Shown here: piece by piece, positions 26,528-34,692 of the stretch
How the letters are laid out: the number at the start of each line of letters is the position of its first letter
How positions within the stretch are numbered: position 1 is the first letter of the stretch
Source of the DNA: Luteolibacter sp. LG18
Lineage (GTDB): Bacteria > Verrucomicrobiota > Verrucomicrobiia > Verrucomicrobiales > Akkermansiaceae
Reading direction: 5' to 3'
Length of the DNA: 64,000 nt
Assembly (NCBI RefSeq): GCF_036322585.1
Contig: NZ_AP024600.1
Coordinates: 3,658,001-3,722,000 of the forward strand
Notes under the pieces: model-generated
Database searches by the model: none
What the model was told of the DNA's origin: nothing
Seen by the model: the letters and a program-made list of their open reading frames with translations, nothing else
Made by a program: the position numbers and the translations under genes

Positions 26528-27060
26528 CGAGTCGCGGATTCAGGGCGAGGGGATTTCGCGTCAGGCGCGGCACCCTCGGATTTGGGGACGTTGGCTTGCT
26601 TCGGGGGGGAGGTGTTTTCCGGGGTGGGTTCGACGCCGATCGCCGTGGTGACGATGGTTTGGTCGGACACTCCGGGAAACGAAGTGATGGTGAGCGACTC
26701 GCGGGAAAGCCGCAAGTGGCGAAGCAGTCCACCGCTGTTGCTGGTGGCCTGGAGGCCCGGGATGACCTCCAGCGCGCCGCCGGGCGTGCGTTGGCGGCCG
26801 ATGCCATCCGAGCGATAGATGGAAAAGGTGGAGCGTGCGTCTTCGTCGCCCTCCGCGGTGACGCGGATATCGATGCCATCCGTGTAAACGTGCAGCAGCA
26901 TCGGCTTGATCGCGATGGGCGTGGCCTTTTCGCCGGTGAGTTTCAGCCGGGATTTCACCAGATAGTCGCCCACATGCCGGAATTCTTCCGCGATGCTGGT
27001 GCCGCCCGAGATCCACCAGAGGCAAGCAGCCAGCAGGGATGGGAAGGCGCGCTTCATCAT
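26524..27060 (-). CDS. Exported protein of the pilus-like locus, unknown function
   Basis: A 178-aa protein whose ATG overlaps the pseudopilin stop (ATGA, 27057-27060); the adjacent second ATG at 27057 is an alternative. It has a signal peptide ending near GTSIA. The mature domain is beta-rich (KSRLKLTGEKATPIAIKPM, LHVYTDGIDIRVTAEGD, STFSIYRSDGIGRQR), ending in a Lys/Pro-rich tail. It could be a minor structural or substrate-like component. No family was recognised. Confidence 0.6.
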   Translation of the reverse strand: MMKRAFPSLLAACLWWISGGTSIAEEFRHVGDYLVKSRLKLTGEKATPIAIKPMLLHVYTDGIDIRVTAEGDEDARSTFSIYRSDGIGRQRTPGGALEVIPGLQATSNSGGLLRHLRLSRESLTITSFPGVSDQTIVTTAIGVEPTPENTSPPKQANVPKSEGAAPDAKSPRPESATR

Positions 27061-27467
27061 GGGCCGGTGTCCCAGAGCAGGTCGGTGGTGCTTGCGGAAG
27101 GATCGTAGTAGCCGCCCGAACCGTTGTTGATCTTCGGAGGCGAAACCGTCACCGCGATGGTCAGGTTCGCACCGGTCAACGAGGTGACCGTCGGCATCGT
27201 TGTGGCTGCGTTCGGCAGATAGGGGATCAGCTTCGCGTTGGTCAGCGAGGCGAGCGTGGCGGTGGGATTGTCCGCCAGATACATGCGCTGGGCGGAATAC
27301 ACCGTGCGGAGCGTTTCGGAAGCCGTACGGCCGAGCTGCCAGTCCTTGATCTTGTTGTTGAAGAACAGGCCGGTGAAGGTCAGCGCCATCAGGATGCAAA
27401 GCACCATGGTCAACTCCAGCAGCGTGAAGCCGGAGGTGGCGAAACGGACTGGGCGGCGGGATCTCAT
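27057..27467 (-). CDS. Pseudopilin (type IV prepilin-like)
   Basis: A 136-aa protein from MRSRRPVRFATSG, with a class III prepilin signal: basic leader, then SG|FTLLELTMVLCILMALTFTG, cleavage after Gly and Glu at +5 of the mature chain. The hydrophobic helix is followed by NNKIKDWQLGRTASETLRTVYSAQRMYL, the usual N-terminal alpha-spine of GspG/GspH-like proteins, and a short beta domain. An ATG 15 bp upstream is possible. Unlike the four pilins at 36.6-38.6 kb it lies within the scaffold gene group and is probably a minor or tip subunit. No prepilin peptidase gene is in the window. Confidence 0.85.
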   Translation of the reverse strand: MRSRRPVRFATSGFTLLELTMVLCILMALTFTGLFFNNKIKDWQLGRTASETLRTVYSAQRMYLADNPTATLASLTNAKLIPYLPNAATTMPTVTSLTGANLTIAVTVSPPKINNGSGGYYDPSASTTDLLWDTGP

Positions 27468-27527
27468 CGCTGCAAAATACAATATGGTGTTTCCGTAGGC
27501 CTGAAAAGAAGGAAATCAGGATCGTAC

Positions 27528-27944
27528 CTATCCCTTAAGGATCTTGAACGAGTCGAGGATGTTCGCCCGCATGTCGGGGTCCTCCCACAGCCGGATCAGG
27601 ATGCCGACGAGGAAAAACAGCCCGGCCGCCATGCAGATACGGGTGATGACCAGCCAGGTCACGGAGCGGTTGTCCTTTGGCGCGATGTAGGGGACATACC
27701 AGGATTCCCGGTCCACCACGCGGGTGGTGAACATCTGGCCGTTCTGCTTGAGGACGCGGATCAATTTGTCCGCGTTCCTGGATTTCTTCGCCCGGTAGCG
27801 GTGTTTGAATTTCCGCCCGGGTTGGTCCGGGAGTTCCTCGTGACGCAGTCCACTCGGCAGGTCCTCCACGGGACGCATCGTGTAGACGTGCGTCTCGTGG
27901 ACGAAGCTTTCGCGAAGCCAGCGGTCGAAGCGGGTGAGCTGCAT
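27528..27944 (-). CDS. Small protein with C-terminal transmembrane helix, pilus-like locus
   Basis: A 138-aa protein with a basic, hydrophilic N-terminal 90 residues (GRKFKHRYRAKKSRNADKL) and one transmembrane helix near 98-118 (VTWLVITRICMAAGLFFLVGI). The predicted cytosolic head could contact the assembly ATPase or the GspF platform, whose gene ends 14 bp upstream. No family was recognised. Confidence 0.6.
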   Translation of the reverse strand: MQLTRFDRWLRESFVHETHVYTMRPVEDLPSGLRHEELPDQPGRKFKHRYRAKKSRNADKLIRVLKQNGQMFTTRVVDRESWYVPYIAPKDNRSVTWLVITRICMAAGLFFLVGILIRLWEDPDMRANILDSFKILKG

Positions 27945-27958
27945 GGCCGGGAAGGGGA

Positions 27959-29110
27959 TCAGATTCCGCTCTGCATCATCTTCGGACCCATCAGGAAGAT
28001 CGGAAGGAAGGTGCCGATGAACACCGCGGCGATCAGGCCGACGGCGATGAGCAGCACGATGAAGCTGATGGAGGCGGTGAAGGTCGCCATGCAGTTCGTG
28101 GCGTCCTCCTCGTACATCTCGCAGAGCATCTGGAGCTGGCCGTCGAGCGAAGCGGACTTTTCACCGATGGAGAGCATGTGCACCACCTGGGAATCCACCG
28201 AGGTGTATTTCGAGAACGCGGTGGAAAGCGGCACGCCGGAGCCCTCATACTTGTCCGCCGCTTCCAGCAGCTCGCGGTAGAAGGGGGTGCCCTTCACGCT
28301 GTTTGCGGAAACGCGGATCGACTTGGCGAGGTTGATGCCGTTCGAGTGCAGCAGCTTGATCGTCGAGAGGAACGTCATCTGGCGCAGGCTCATGATCATC
28401 TGGCGCAGCAGCCGCCACTTCGACATGGCGAAGCCGAGGATGAAGTTACGGACCTTGTCCGATTGCCAGATGGTGATGGCCGTGCCGATGATGCCGAGGA
28501 TCACGAAGGGCCACACGGCCTGGGTGGTGTGGCTGACGTTGAAGGCGATGGCGGTGAGACCGTCCGGCTTCTGGTTCACGCCCTTGAGCATGGTTTCCAC
28601 CTGCGGGACGATCTTGCACTGGGAGACGATGAAAGCGGTGGTGAGCACCGCGATGATCACGGAGGGCATCACGGTGGCCTTCTTGATGGCCTTGTTGAAA
28701 TGGGCCTCGCTGGACAGACGGGTGGCGAGTGCGCCGAAGGCCTGGTGGAGCTGGCCGGCATCCGCACCGGCCTGGATCAGACCCACGATCATCTCGCTGA
28801 AACGGCCGCTGCGGCGGAAAGCCTCGTGGACGCTCACGCCAGCCCCGATTTCCTCGCGGATCTTGAAGAGCGCGTCCGCCATGCCCTTGTTCGGCAGGCC
28901 TTGGCCGTAGTATTTCAAGGCGTCCGCCGTGTTGATCTGGGCACGGAGCATCGAGCCCAAGCCGCGGAACATGTGGATGAGCTCCTTCTTGGTGAACTCC
29001 TTCGGCTTCGCCGGGGCGCTCAGGAAAGAGAGAGCCTTCGGCGGCAGGGGAGCAGCCTTTCCGGCGGCGCCGGGCTTGCCGATGGTGGCGGATGGCGCGG
29101 GATTACTCAT
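27959..29110 (-). CDS. GspF/PilC-type inner-membrane platform protein
   Basis: A 383-aa polytopic protein with the duplicated GspF domain: about 45-165 (FRGLGSMLRAQINTADAL, FSEMIVGLIQAGADAG) and about 245-375 (MSLRQMTFLSTIKLLHSNGI, SIGEKSASLDGQLQML). Three transmembrane helices lie near 148-168, 198-220 and 350-375. In type IV pili and type II secretion this protein couples the cytosolic ATPase to pilin insertion. A Pro/Ala-rich 40-residue N-terminal extension precedes the first domain. The gene overlaps the ATPase gene by 8 bp. Confidence 0.92.
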   Translation of the reverse strand: MSNPAPSATIGKPGAAGKAAPLPPKALSFLSAPAKPKEFTKKELIHMFRGLGSMLRAQINTADALKYYGQGLPNKGMADALFKIREEIGAGVSVHEAFRRSGRFSEMIVGLIQAGADAGQLHQAFGALATRLSSEAHFNKAIKKATVMPSVIIAVLTTAFIVSQCKIVPQVETMLKGVNQKPDGLTAIAFNVSHTTQAVWPFVILGIIGTAITIWQSDKVRNFILGFAMSKWRLLRQMIMSLRQMTFLSTIKLLHSNGINLAKSIRVSANSVKGTPFYRELLEAADKYEGSGVPLSTAFSKYTSVDSQVVHMLSIGEKSASLDGQLQMLCEMYEEDATNCMATFTASISFIVLLIAVGLIAAVFIGTFLPIFLMGPKMMQSGI

Positions 29111-30800
29111 CGGTGTAAGTCATGTCGATGACCTTCGCCACGGCGTTGAGGTCGGTTTTTCCCTCCCGCAGCAGGCGCAGGCCGCTGCGGCGCAGGTTCG
29201 GCAGCTTGCCCTCCTGCTGGATCTTGATTTCCAGCTCGTAGGGGGAGATTTCGCCCTTCGAGAGCTGGTCGGAGATCTTCGGGGTGATCGGGATGATCTC
29301 AAGGATCGCCGTGCGGCCGCTGTAGCCCGAGTTCCGGCATTCGGAGCATCCACCGGGCTTTGCGGCGAAAACGGGAACATCCGCCCACGAATCATCCAGG
29401 CTGAAGGTGCGGCGGTCCAATTCGCTGACACCCGTCTGTGGTTCCTTGCAGTAGGGGCAGAGCAGCTTCACGAGACGCTGGGCACAGGCGGCCTTCAGGG
29501 TCTGCGCGATCTTCCAGCGCTCCAGGCCGAGCTGCTCGAATCGCTCGATGATCTGGGACGCGCGCGGGGTGTGGATGGTGGTGAGCACCTTGTGCCCCGT
29601 CACCGCGGCCTCGATGGCGAGCTCGGCGGACTCCGTGTCACGGACCTCACCCATGAGGATGATGTCCGGGTCGCTTCGCATGAAGGAACTGATCATCGGC
29701 TTGAATTCCTTCGGGCTCTTCAAGTCGCAGTGGGTGATGCCGGCCACCTCGTCCTCCACCGGGTTTTCCAGCGTGAGGATGTTCACCTCCGGGCGGTTGA
29801 GCTCGCGGAGGATGGCGTTGAGCGTGGTGGACTTGCCCGAACCGGTGGGGCCGGACATGACGATGATGCCCGCCGGGATCTTCATCACGCGGGCGAGTTC
29901 GAAGAGGGTCTCCTCGTCGAAGGCCAGCGTGCCCTTGCCCAGCGTCACGTTGATGTGGCTCTTGTCGAGCAAACGCATCGTCACGTGGTAGCCGCGGTAG
30001 GTGCGGTGGCGCTCGTAGCGGATGTCGATCGGGCGGTGGAAATAGGAGATGGTGAAGCGTCCCGAGATGCCCGGCGTGGTGTTCCGGATTTCCGTCGGCA
30101 GCTTCATCAGGTTCAGCAGGAAGGCATCCAGGCGGTCCTTCAGCTTCATCGGGATTTCGACCTTGTCGCCGAGGTCGCCGTCCACACGGAAGGTGTAGTA
30201 GAAGACTTCCTTCTCCACCTTGAAGTGGATGTCGGACGCGCGGATCTTCACCGCGTCCGCCATGATGGTGGCCACGAGCTGGGCCATCGGCTCGGAGTAG
30301 TCGGTCGTGACGTCGAAGTCCCGGATGCCGTCATCCATGTCCTCCACGTCGATCGCCTCCAGCTCGGAGCGGCTCGGACCGTTGTTGGTCCCCACCGATT
30401 CGATGGCGCGGCTGATCTCGGAGGCCAGCGTGACGATCTTGACGATCTCAAGGTCCGGGAAACGCGGCGCGAGGTATTCCTCCGCCAGCGGGCTCCAGGG
30501 GTTCGCCACCGCCACGATCAGGCGGTTCCCGGGGGAAAGGCAAAGCGGCGTGAAGAAGCCGCGGGTCATCACCGTGGGATCGCAGTAGGTGTGGAGCGCG
30601 GCGTCGCAGAACTCCGCCACCTTCGGGAAAAACGGCAAGCCGTTGATCCGCGCGATCGCCGCCATGAAACTGTAGCGGGTGACGCGGTTCGGGACCTGGT
30701 CATGCGCCAGATCCGCGTAGGAAGGATCGTGGATCCCCAGTGCGGCCATGATCCGCCGGCTGATCGATTCGTTGAAGGAGATGCCGTCGAACTCGATCAT
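29103..30800 (-). CDS. GspE/PilB-type assembly ATPase
   Basis: A 565-aa secretion ATPase that should power pilin polymerisation at the inner membrane. Visible elements are Walker A GPTGSGKST (317-325), the Asp box ILTLENPVEDE (341-351), Walker B ILMGEVRD (about 381-388), the His box GHKVLTTIHT (402-411) and a zinc site with CPYC (448-451) and CSEC (485-488), which marks the extension (GspE/PilB) rather than retraction class. The N-terminal 170 residues resemble the MshEN/GspE-N region. The start overlaps the upstream gene by 4 nt and the end overlaps the platform gene. Confidence 0.95.
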   Translation of the reverse strand: MIEFDGISFNESISRRIMAALGIHDPSYADLAHDQVPNRVTRYSFMAAIARINGLPFFPKVAEFCDAALHTYCDPTVMTRGFFTPLCLSPGNRLIVAVANPWSPLAEEYLAPRFPDLEIVKIVTLASEISRAIESVGTNNGPSRSELEAIDVEDMDDGIRDFDVTTDYSEPMAQLVATIMADAVKIRASDIHFKVEKEVFYYTFRVDGDLGDKVEIPMKLKDRLDAFLLNLMKLPTEIRNTTPGISGRFTISYFHRPIDIRYERHRTYRGYHVTMRLLDKSHINVTLGKGTLAFDEETLFELARVMKIPAGIIVMSGPTGSGKSTTLNAILRELNRPEVNILTLENPVEDEVAGITHCDLKSPKEFKPMISSFMRSDPDIILMGEVRDTESAELAIEAAVTGHKVLTTIHTPRASQIIERFEQLGLERWKIAQTLKAACAQRLVKLLCPYCKEPQTGVSELDRRTFSLDDSWADVPVFAAKPGGCSECRNSGYSGRTAILEIIPITPKISDQLSKGEISPYELEIKIQQEGKLPNLRRSGLRLLREGKTDLNAVAKVIDMTYTDE

Positions 30801-31381
30801 AAGCCGAAGTGCTTGCGGGTAAGGAAGGTCCAGCTCTCGTAGTCCATGCGGGCCACGGTCAGGAAGGGCTTGATGTCGAAACGGCGGTCCACCGCGGTGA
30901 GCACCTCCTCGGACATCAGCAGGGCCGCGATCGGGTTGATCGAAGCCACGCCGACGGCATCGGTGTCCTCCGCGAAGATCACGGGGGACAGCAACACGCG
31001 GGCGAGCTTGTGCAGGCTTTCGAAGGACTCGTAAAACGCGGACGGCGCGATCAGCTTTCCGGCGAAGGGGATCAGCGGCGGCGCGGGGCTCAGCGTGGAG
31101 GCCACCGCCTCGGAGAGCGATCCGATCACCGGGCCGAGGAATTCCTCGTCATACCCCTGCGCGCGGGCGACGCATTCCAGGAGTTCCACCGGGCGGTCTT
31201 CGGAAAGCGCGTTGTTGGCCTGGGTGAAGGCCGCCGAGATCTGGGCGTCGGTGGCGGCTCCGGTCGAGCGGAGCGCCTCGGCGGTGCGCCTGGCGCACTC
31301 CACCAGCAGGTCGTGGTGAGTGCGTGGCTTGCGTTCCTCACCCTCGCGGATGGGGTGGAACGGCGTGGAAGCGGGCTGCAT
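30797..31381 (-). CDS. Cytosolic protein of the pilus-like locus, unknown function
   Basis: A 194-aa protein with no signal peptide or transmembrane helix, mostly helical (ECARRTAEALRSTGAATDAQ, LLECVARAQGYDEEFLGPV). The ATG at 31381 is preferred over a GTG at 31387. It lies between the secretin and the ATPase genes and overlaps the latter by 4 nt, so a role with the ATPase is a reasonable guess. The C-terminal stretch DIKPFLTVARMDYESWTFLTRKHFG recalls GspE N-terminal-like domains, and it could be a split-off or duplicated copy of one. No firm family. Confidence 0.55.
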   Translation of the reverse strand: MQPASTPFHPIREGEERKPRTHHDLLVECARRTAEALRSTGAATDAQISAAFTQANNALSEDRPVELLECVARAQGYDEEFLGPVIGSLSEAVASTLSPAPPLIPFAGKLIAPSAFYESFESLHKLARVLLSPVIFAEDTDAVGVASINPIAALLMSEEVLTAVDRRFDIKPFLTVARMDYESWTFLTRKHFGL

Positions 31382-31393
31382 GGTCACGGTGGT

Positions 31394-33265
31394 TCAGCGA
31401 CGTGCGCGGCTGAAACGGGTGGCGGAGTCGCTGGTGTTGGAAGTGCTGGTCGTGCCGCCTTTGGACTCCGTCACACGGGGAGCCGGTGCGGGAGCCTGGG
31501 CAGGCGGGCAGAGGACGCTCTGCTCCTCGATTTCGCGGGGATAGAGTGGGGCCTGGTAGGGCTCCAGCCCGCGGATGCCGCGGCACAGGTTCGGCTCGTG
31601 GGCCGGACCCGGGTTGAGCTCATCGACCCAATCGTGATCCGGGGTGAGGGCCAGCTTGCGCTTGAGGGCCGCGTTAGTGCTGTTGGTCGCGGAGCGGGCG
31701 CGCGGGTTGTAGGAGGTCGGGGTGACGATGAAGACCAGGCTGGTCTGTTCCTTGGACTGCTCCTTGCTCTTGAAGAAGAAGTTGATCACCGGCACGTCGC
31801 CGAGAAGCGGCACCTTGTTCTTCTTGTCCGACTTGCTTTCGCCGTAGAAGCCGCCGACGACGAGCGAGTTGCCATCGGGCACGCGGGCCAGCGATTCGAC
31901 CATGGACTCGGTCACACGCGGATAGACGTTTCCGGAAAGGGCGCTCTTGATCTGCTCGGTGATCTGGGCGGAACGCGGGCGCAGTTTCATGCGGACCGTG
32001 CCATCCGGAAGCAGGGTGGGGGTGACCACGATCGAGATACCGATTTCGCGGTGGTGCTCGGGGTCCTTGTCGATGGTGGAGTCACCCTGGTCGATCTTGT
32101 AGCGGACTTCTTCCGTGGCGGTGGTGCCGCCGGACCCGGCGCCGACGCTCTGGGTCGCCGTCACGATCGGCACGCGGTCGATGATGGAAATCGTGGCCTG
32201 CTCGTTGTCCTCGGTGATGAGGGTCGGGTTGGAAACCTGGGAAGCCAGGCCGCCCTCCGCGAGCGCGCGGAGCACGCCGCTGAGCTGCACCGGGCTGAGA
32301 ACCAGAGAAGTGTTGCCGATGGTTTCGGCCACTCCGGTGTGGGATGTGACGTCGCCATCGCCGAAATCGGCAGGGATGCCGAAGATCGCGTTCAGGCTCT
32401 TGGCGAATTCCAGCTTGGTACCGGCGGAGCCGAGTGAACCATTCCAATCCACGCCTTCACGCTTGGCGGCGGTGCTGTTGACCCGGAGGATCTTGGTTTC
32501 CACCACGATCTGGCCGCGCGGCTGGTCGATCTTGTGAAGCAGGCCGCGGGCAGCCTCGATCTTCTGCGCGTTGTCGATGATGACCACGGTGTTGGTCTTC
32601 GGCTCGAACTCGACGACGCCGGACGGACTGAGCATCGGTTTGATCAGCGCCTTGATCTGGTCGAGATCGGTCGGGCGGAGATAGCGGAGCTGATACTCGA
32701 ACTCGGCGCTCGGAAGTTGGGCGAGCTGGGCCTGGGTCAGCGCATAGACGGTGTTGCCCTTCGTGTAGAGGGTGAGGCCGTACATGAACGACAGCTCCTC
32801 CATCTGCTGGAGCGGGTTGCCGTCATTGAGATGGCCCGTCACGCGGTATTCGGGCGAGGCGATCTTGGCGTTGTGGAAATACTGGCGTCCGGCCTTTTTG
32901 GCGAGGAACTGGAAGATGTCGTTGAGGTTCGCTTCCTTGATCAGGTAGCCCTCCTCGGCCTGCTCCATGTCCTTCTTCTGCTGTTCCAGCGGACCGAAGC
33001 TGTTGTTGCCGGCGGCGGGGGCGGCCGGGGCATTCGGATCGGCGGGAGCGGTCGGCGCGATGTCCGGTGCGGTACCTGGCACGGCGGAGGGTGGTCCCTC
33101 GCCCGGGATGGTGCGGGCGGTCGGCGGCGCGGAGAAATTCGGCGGCACTCCGTTGTCCACGGGAGGCACCTGCTCAATGAGCGGGTCGCCACCGGTCTGG
33201 GCGTGCAGCCCGGCCGTGCACATGGCGGCGGCGAGCGCGACGAGGGAAAAGCGGTTCGGTTTCAT
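31394..33265 (-). CDS. Secretin (GspD/PilQ family)
   Basis: A 623-aa outer-membrane channel protein with a signal peptide ending GLHAQ. An N-terminal Pro/Ala-rich linker is followed by two N-domains (about 110-265: EEGYLIKEANLNDIFQFLAKK, SAEFEYQLRYLRPTDLDQIKALI, NTVVIIDNAQKIEAARGLLHKID). The secretin core is at about 280-545 (VLRALAEGGLASQVSNPTLITEDNEQA, IGISIVVTPTLL, VVGGFYGESKSDKKNKVPLLGDVPVI, SLVFIVTPT). The C-terminal 80 residues are Ser/Pro-rich and may recruit a pilotin. The gene order next to it resembles the Akkermansia Amuc_1098 (secretin) locus. An ATG is used here rather than the TTG three codons upstream. Confidence 0.93.
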   Translation of the reverse strand: MKPNRFSLVALAAAMCTAGLHAQTGGDPLIEQVPPVDNGVPPNFSAPPTARTIPGEGPPSAVPGTAPDIAPTAPADPNAPAAPAAGNNSFGPLEQQKKDMEQAEEGYLIKEANLNDIFQFLAKKAGRQYFHNAKIASPEYRVTGHLNDGNPLQQMEELSFMYGLTLYTKGNTVYALTQAQLAQLPSAEFEYQLRYLRPTDLDQIKALIKPMLSPSGVVEFEPKTNTVVIIDNAQKIEAARGLLHKIDQPRGQIVVETKILRVNSTAAKREGVDWNGSLGSAGTKLEFAKSLNAIFGIPADFGDGDVTSHTGVAETIGNTSLVLSPVQLSGVLRALAEGGLASQVSNPTLITEDNEQATISIIDRVPIVTATQSVGAGSGGTTATEEVRYKIDQGDSTIDKDPEHHREIGISIVVTPTLLPDGTVRMKLRPRSAQITEQIKSALSGNVYPRVTESMVESLARVPDGNSLVVGGFYGESKSDKKNKVPLLGDVPVINFFFKSKEQSKEQTSLVFIVTPTSYNPRARSATNSTNAALKRKLALTPDHDWVDELNPGPAHEPNLCRGIRGLEPYQAPLYPREIEEQSVLCPPAQAPAPAPRVTESKGGTTSTSNTSDSATRFSRARR

Positions 33266-33299
33266 GGCTGGCAAGGGAATGGGAACAGCGGGGAATCAA

Positions 33300-34043
33300 T
33301 CAACGGGTGGTGCCACCGGTTTGGAATGGCGTATCGGGTCCGCCCACGGGGGATGGGAAATCGGAGCCACCAACTTCAAGGGGAGAATCGGGACGGTTCG
33401 GCTGCATGCCGGGAGCGATCCGGTTCACGCTGCCGCCCTTGCTCATGCCCGCGGGGAGCATGTCGAGCTTGATGGCACCGGTTTCGGAGTTCTCGACGTT
33501 GCGGAGCGTGATGCGCTCGGCGGAAACGTCGACCACTTCGCTCGGATAGTTGCGACCGCGATAGGAGAGCGGGAATCGGTCGCCTTTTTTGAAGGTGCGG
33601 GTGCCCACCAGAAAGCGGCCTTCGCCCGGGATGACGGTCGTCACCGGGATTTGGGCGACGATTTCGGAATACGGGGTCACCGGAATGGCGGCGGGCCGCG
33701 GGGCCGCGACGTGTTGGACCTTCGGCTTGATCGGCTTGGCCGCGGTGTCCTGGGCCTGGGCGAAGGGATCGGTGGTCCGGGTGCGGATCGCGAAAACGGT
33801 GGCGAGCGCCTCCACATAGCCGCCGACGTCCGAACCGGCGTATCGTGAGGGCAAGTCACTGACGGGGCCGACGGTCTCCGTCGGAGACTTCTCCATCGGC
33901 GGGACCACGGCGGTCTTCGCGCCCCCGTGGGTGTCCCCCTTGGCGGGTGGAGCCGGGGCGGGTTCCGCGGGCACGATGGTCTGGGCCGCCAGCGACATGG
34001 GCAGCAGGGCGGCGGCACCCAGGAGATGGATCAGTTTTCCCAT
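33300..34043 (-). CDS. PilP/GspC-like exported protein next to the secretin
   Basis: A 247-aa protein with a signal peptide (MGKLIHLLGAAALLPMSLAAQ), a Pro/Ala-rich linker and a small beta domain at about 135-205 (TPYSEIVAQIPVTTVIPGEGRFLVGTRTFKKGDRFPLSYRG, here abbreviated: GRFLVGTRTFKKGDRFPL then ITLRNVENSETGAI). This recalls the HR/PilP fold that bridges inner-membrane alignment proteins to the secretin. The tail is Pro/Gly-rich. It overlaps the PilO-like gene by 13 bp and precedes the secretin, as PilP does before PilQ in classical pil operons. By order it would correspond to Akkermansia Amuc_1099. Confidence 0.6.
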   Translation of the reverse strand: MGKLIHLLGAAALLPMSLAAQTIVPAEPAPAPPAKGDTHGGAKTAVVPPMEKSPTETVGPVSDLPSRYAGSDVGGYVEALATVFAIRTRTTDPFAQAQDTAAKPIKPKVQHVAAPRPAAIPVTPYSEIVAQIPVTTVIPGEGRFLVGTRTFKKGDRFPLSYRGRNYPSEVVDVSAERITLRNVENSETGAIKLDMLPAGMSKGGSVNRIAPGMQPNRPDSPLEVGGSDFPSPVGGPDTPFQTGGTTR

Positions 34044-34564
34044 GCCGTGTAGGTGACGTCGAAGTTGAGAAGGGAGGTCTGGCTCATGCTCGGGTCCATC
34101 TTCAGCTCGGTGAGCTGGAGCTGGGGCATGCGGGTTTCCAGTTCCAGGAAAGCGCGTTGCACGGTGCGGAAGGTGCCGCGCAGGCCGAGCCGGATCTGGG
34201 AGGACTTCTGGGCGGACACCGCGCCGAAGCCGCCGGAGCTGCTCACCGCGTCGAAGGCGGTCGGCTGGAATTCCTTGCCTGGCAGGGTTTCCTGGATCTT
34301 GCGGAGGTTCGCGGAGAGCGCGCTCTTGGTTTCTTCCGCCAGCTTGGCCTTCCACAGGTCCACGTGCTGGCGCTTGCGGCTCACTTCCGCCTCCACGCCC
34401 AGCGCGCCGATGCGGCTCTGTTCGTAGTTGGTGAACTTCTTCTGCTTGTCCTCGAAGTCGGTTTTCATACCGTTCGCGACGTAGAAGGCAGCCCCCACGA
34501 CGATCACCGCCACCAGCAGGGGCAGGACGATTCCGAAGAGGGCGATGGATTGGCGGTAAAACAT
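34031..34564 (-). CDS. PilO/GspM-like alignment protein
   Basis: A 177-aa bitopic protein: short cytosolic N-terminus, a transmembrane helix at about 8-30 (ALFGIVLPLLVAVIVVGAAF), a coiled-coil stretch (about 35-85, MKTDFEDKQKKFTNYEQS and onward) and a ferredoxin-like periplasmic domain (about 115-177, RLGLRGTFRTVQRAFLELE, LQLTELKMDPS). This is the plan of PilO/GspM, which align the platform with the secretin. In gene order it occupies the place of Akkermansia Amuc_1100, although it is clearly shorter than the roughly 317 residues I recall for that protein. Confidence 0.65.
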   Translation of the reverse strand: MFYRQSIALFGIVLPLLVAVIVVGAAFYVANGMKTDFEDKQKKFTNYEQSRIGALGVEAEVSRKRQHVDLWKAKLAEETKSALSANLRKIQETLPGKEFQPTAFDAVSSSGGFGAVSAQKSSQIRLGLRGTFRTVQRAFLELETRMPQLQLTELKMDPSMSQTSLLNFDVTYTAWEN

Positions 34565-34692
34565 GGAAGGTGGGGTCGGAGGCCGGAAACGGATGCGTAA
34601 CTGATTGATTCGGGCCGTATGACGATTAACAAATCGAAATAAACCACAAATGGGCGCAGGTTGTCCAGTTCGGGCGAAGCGGGCGCGGGAAT

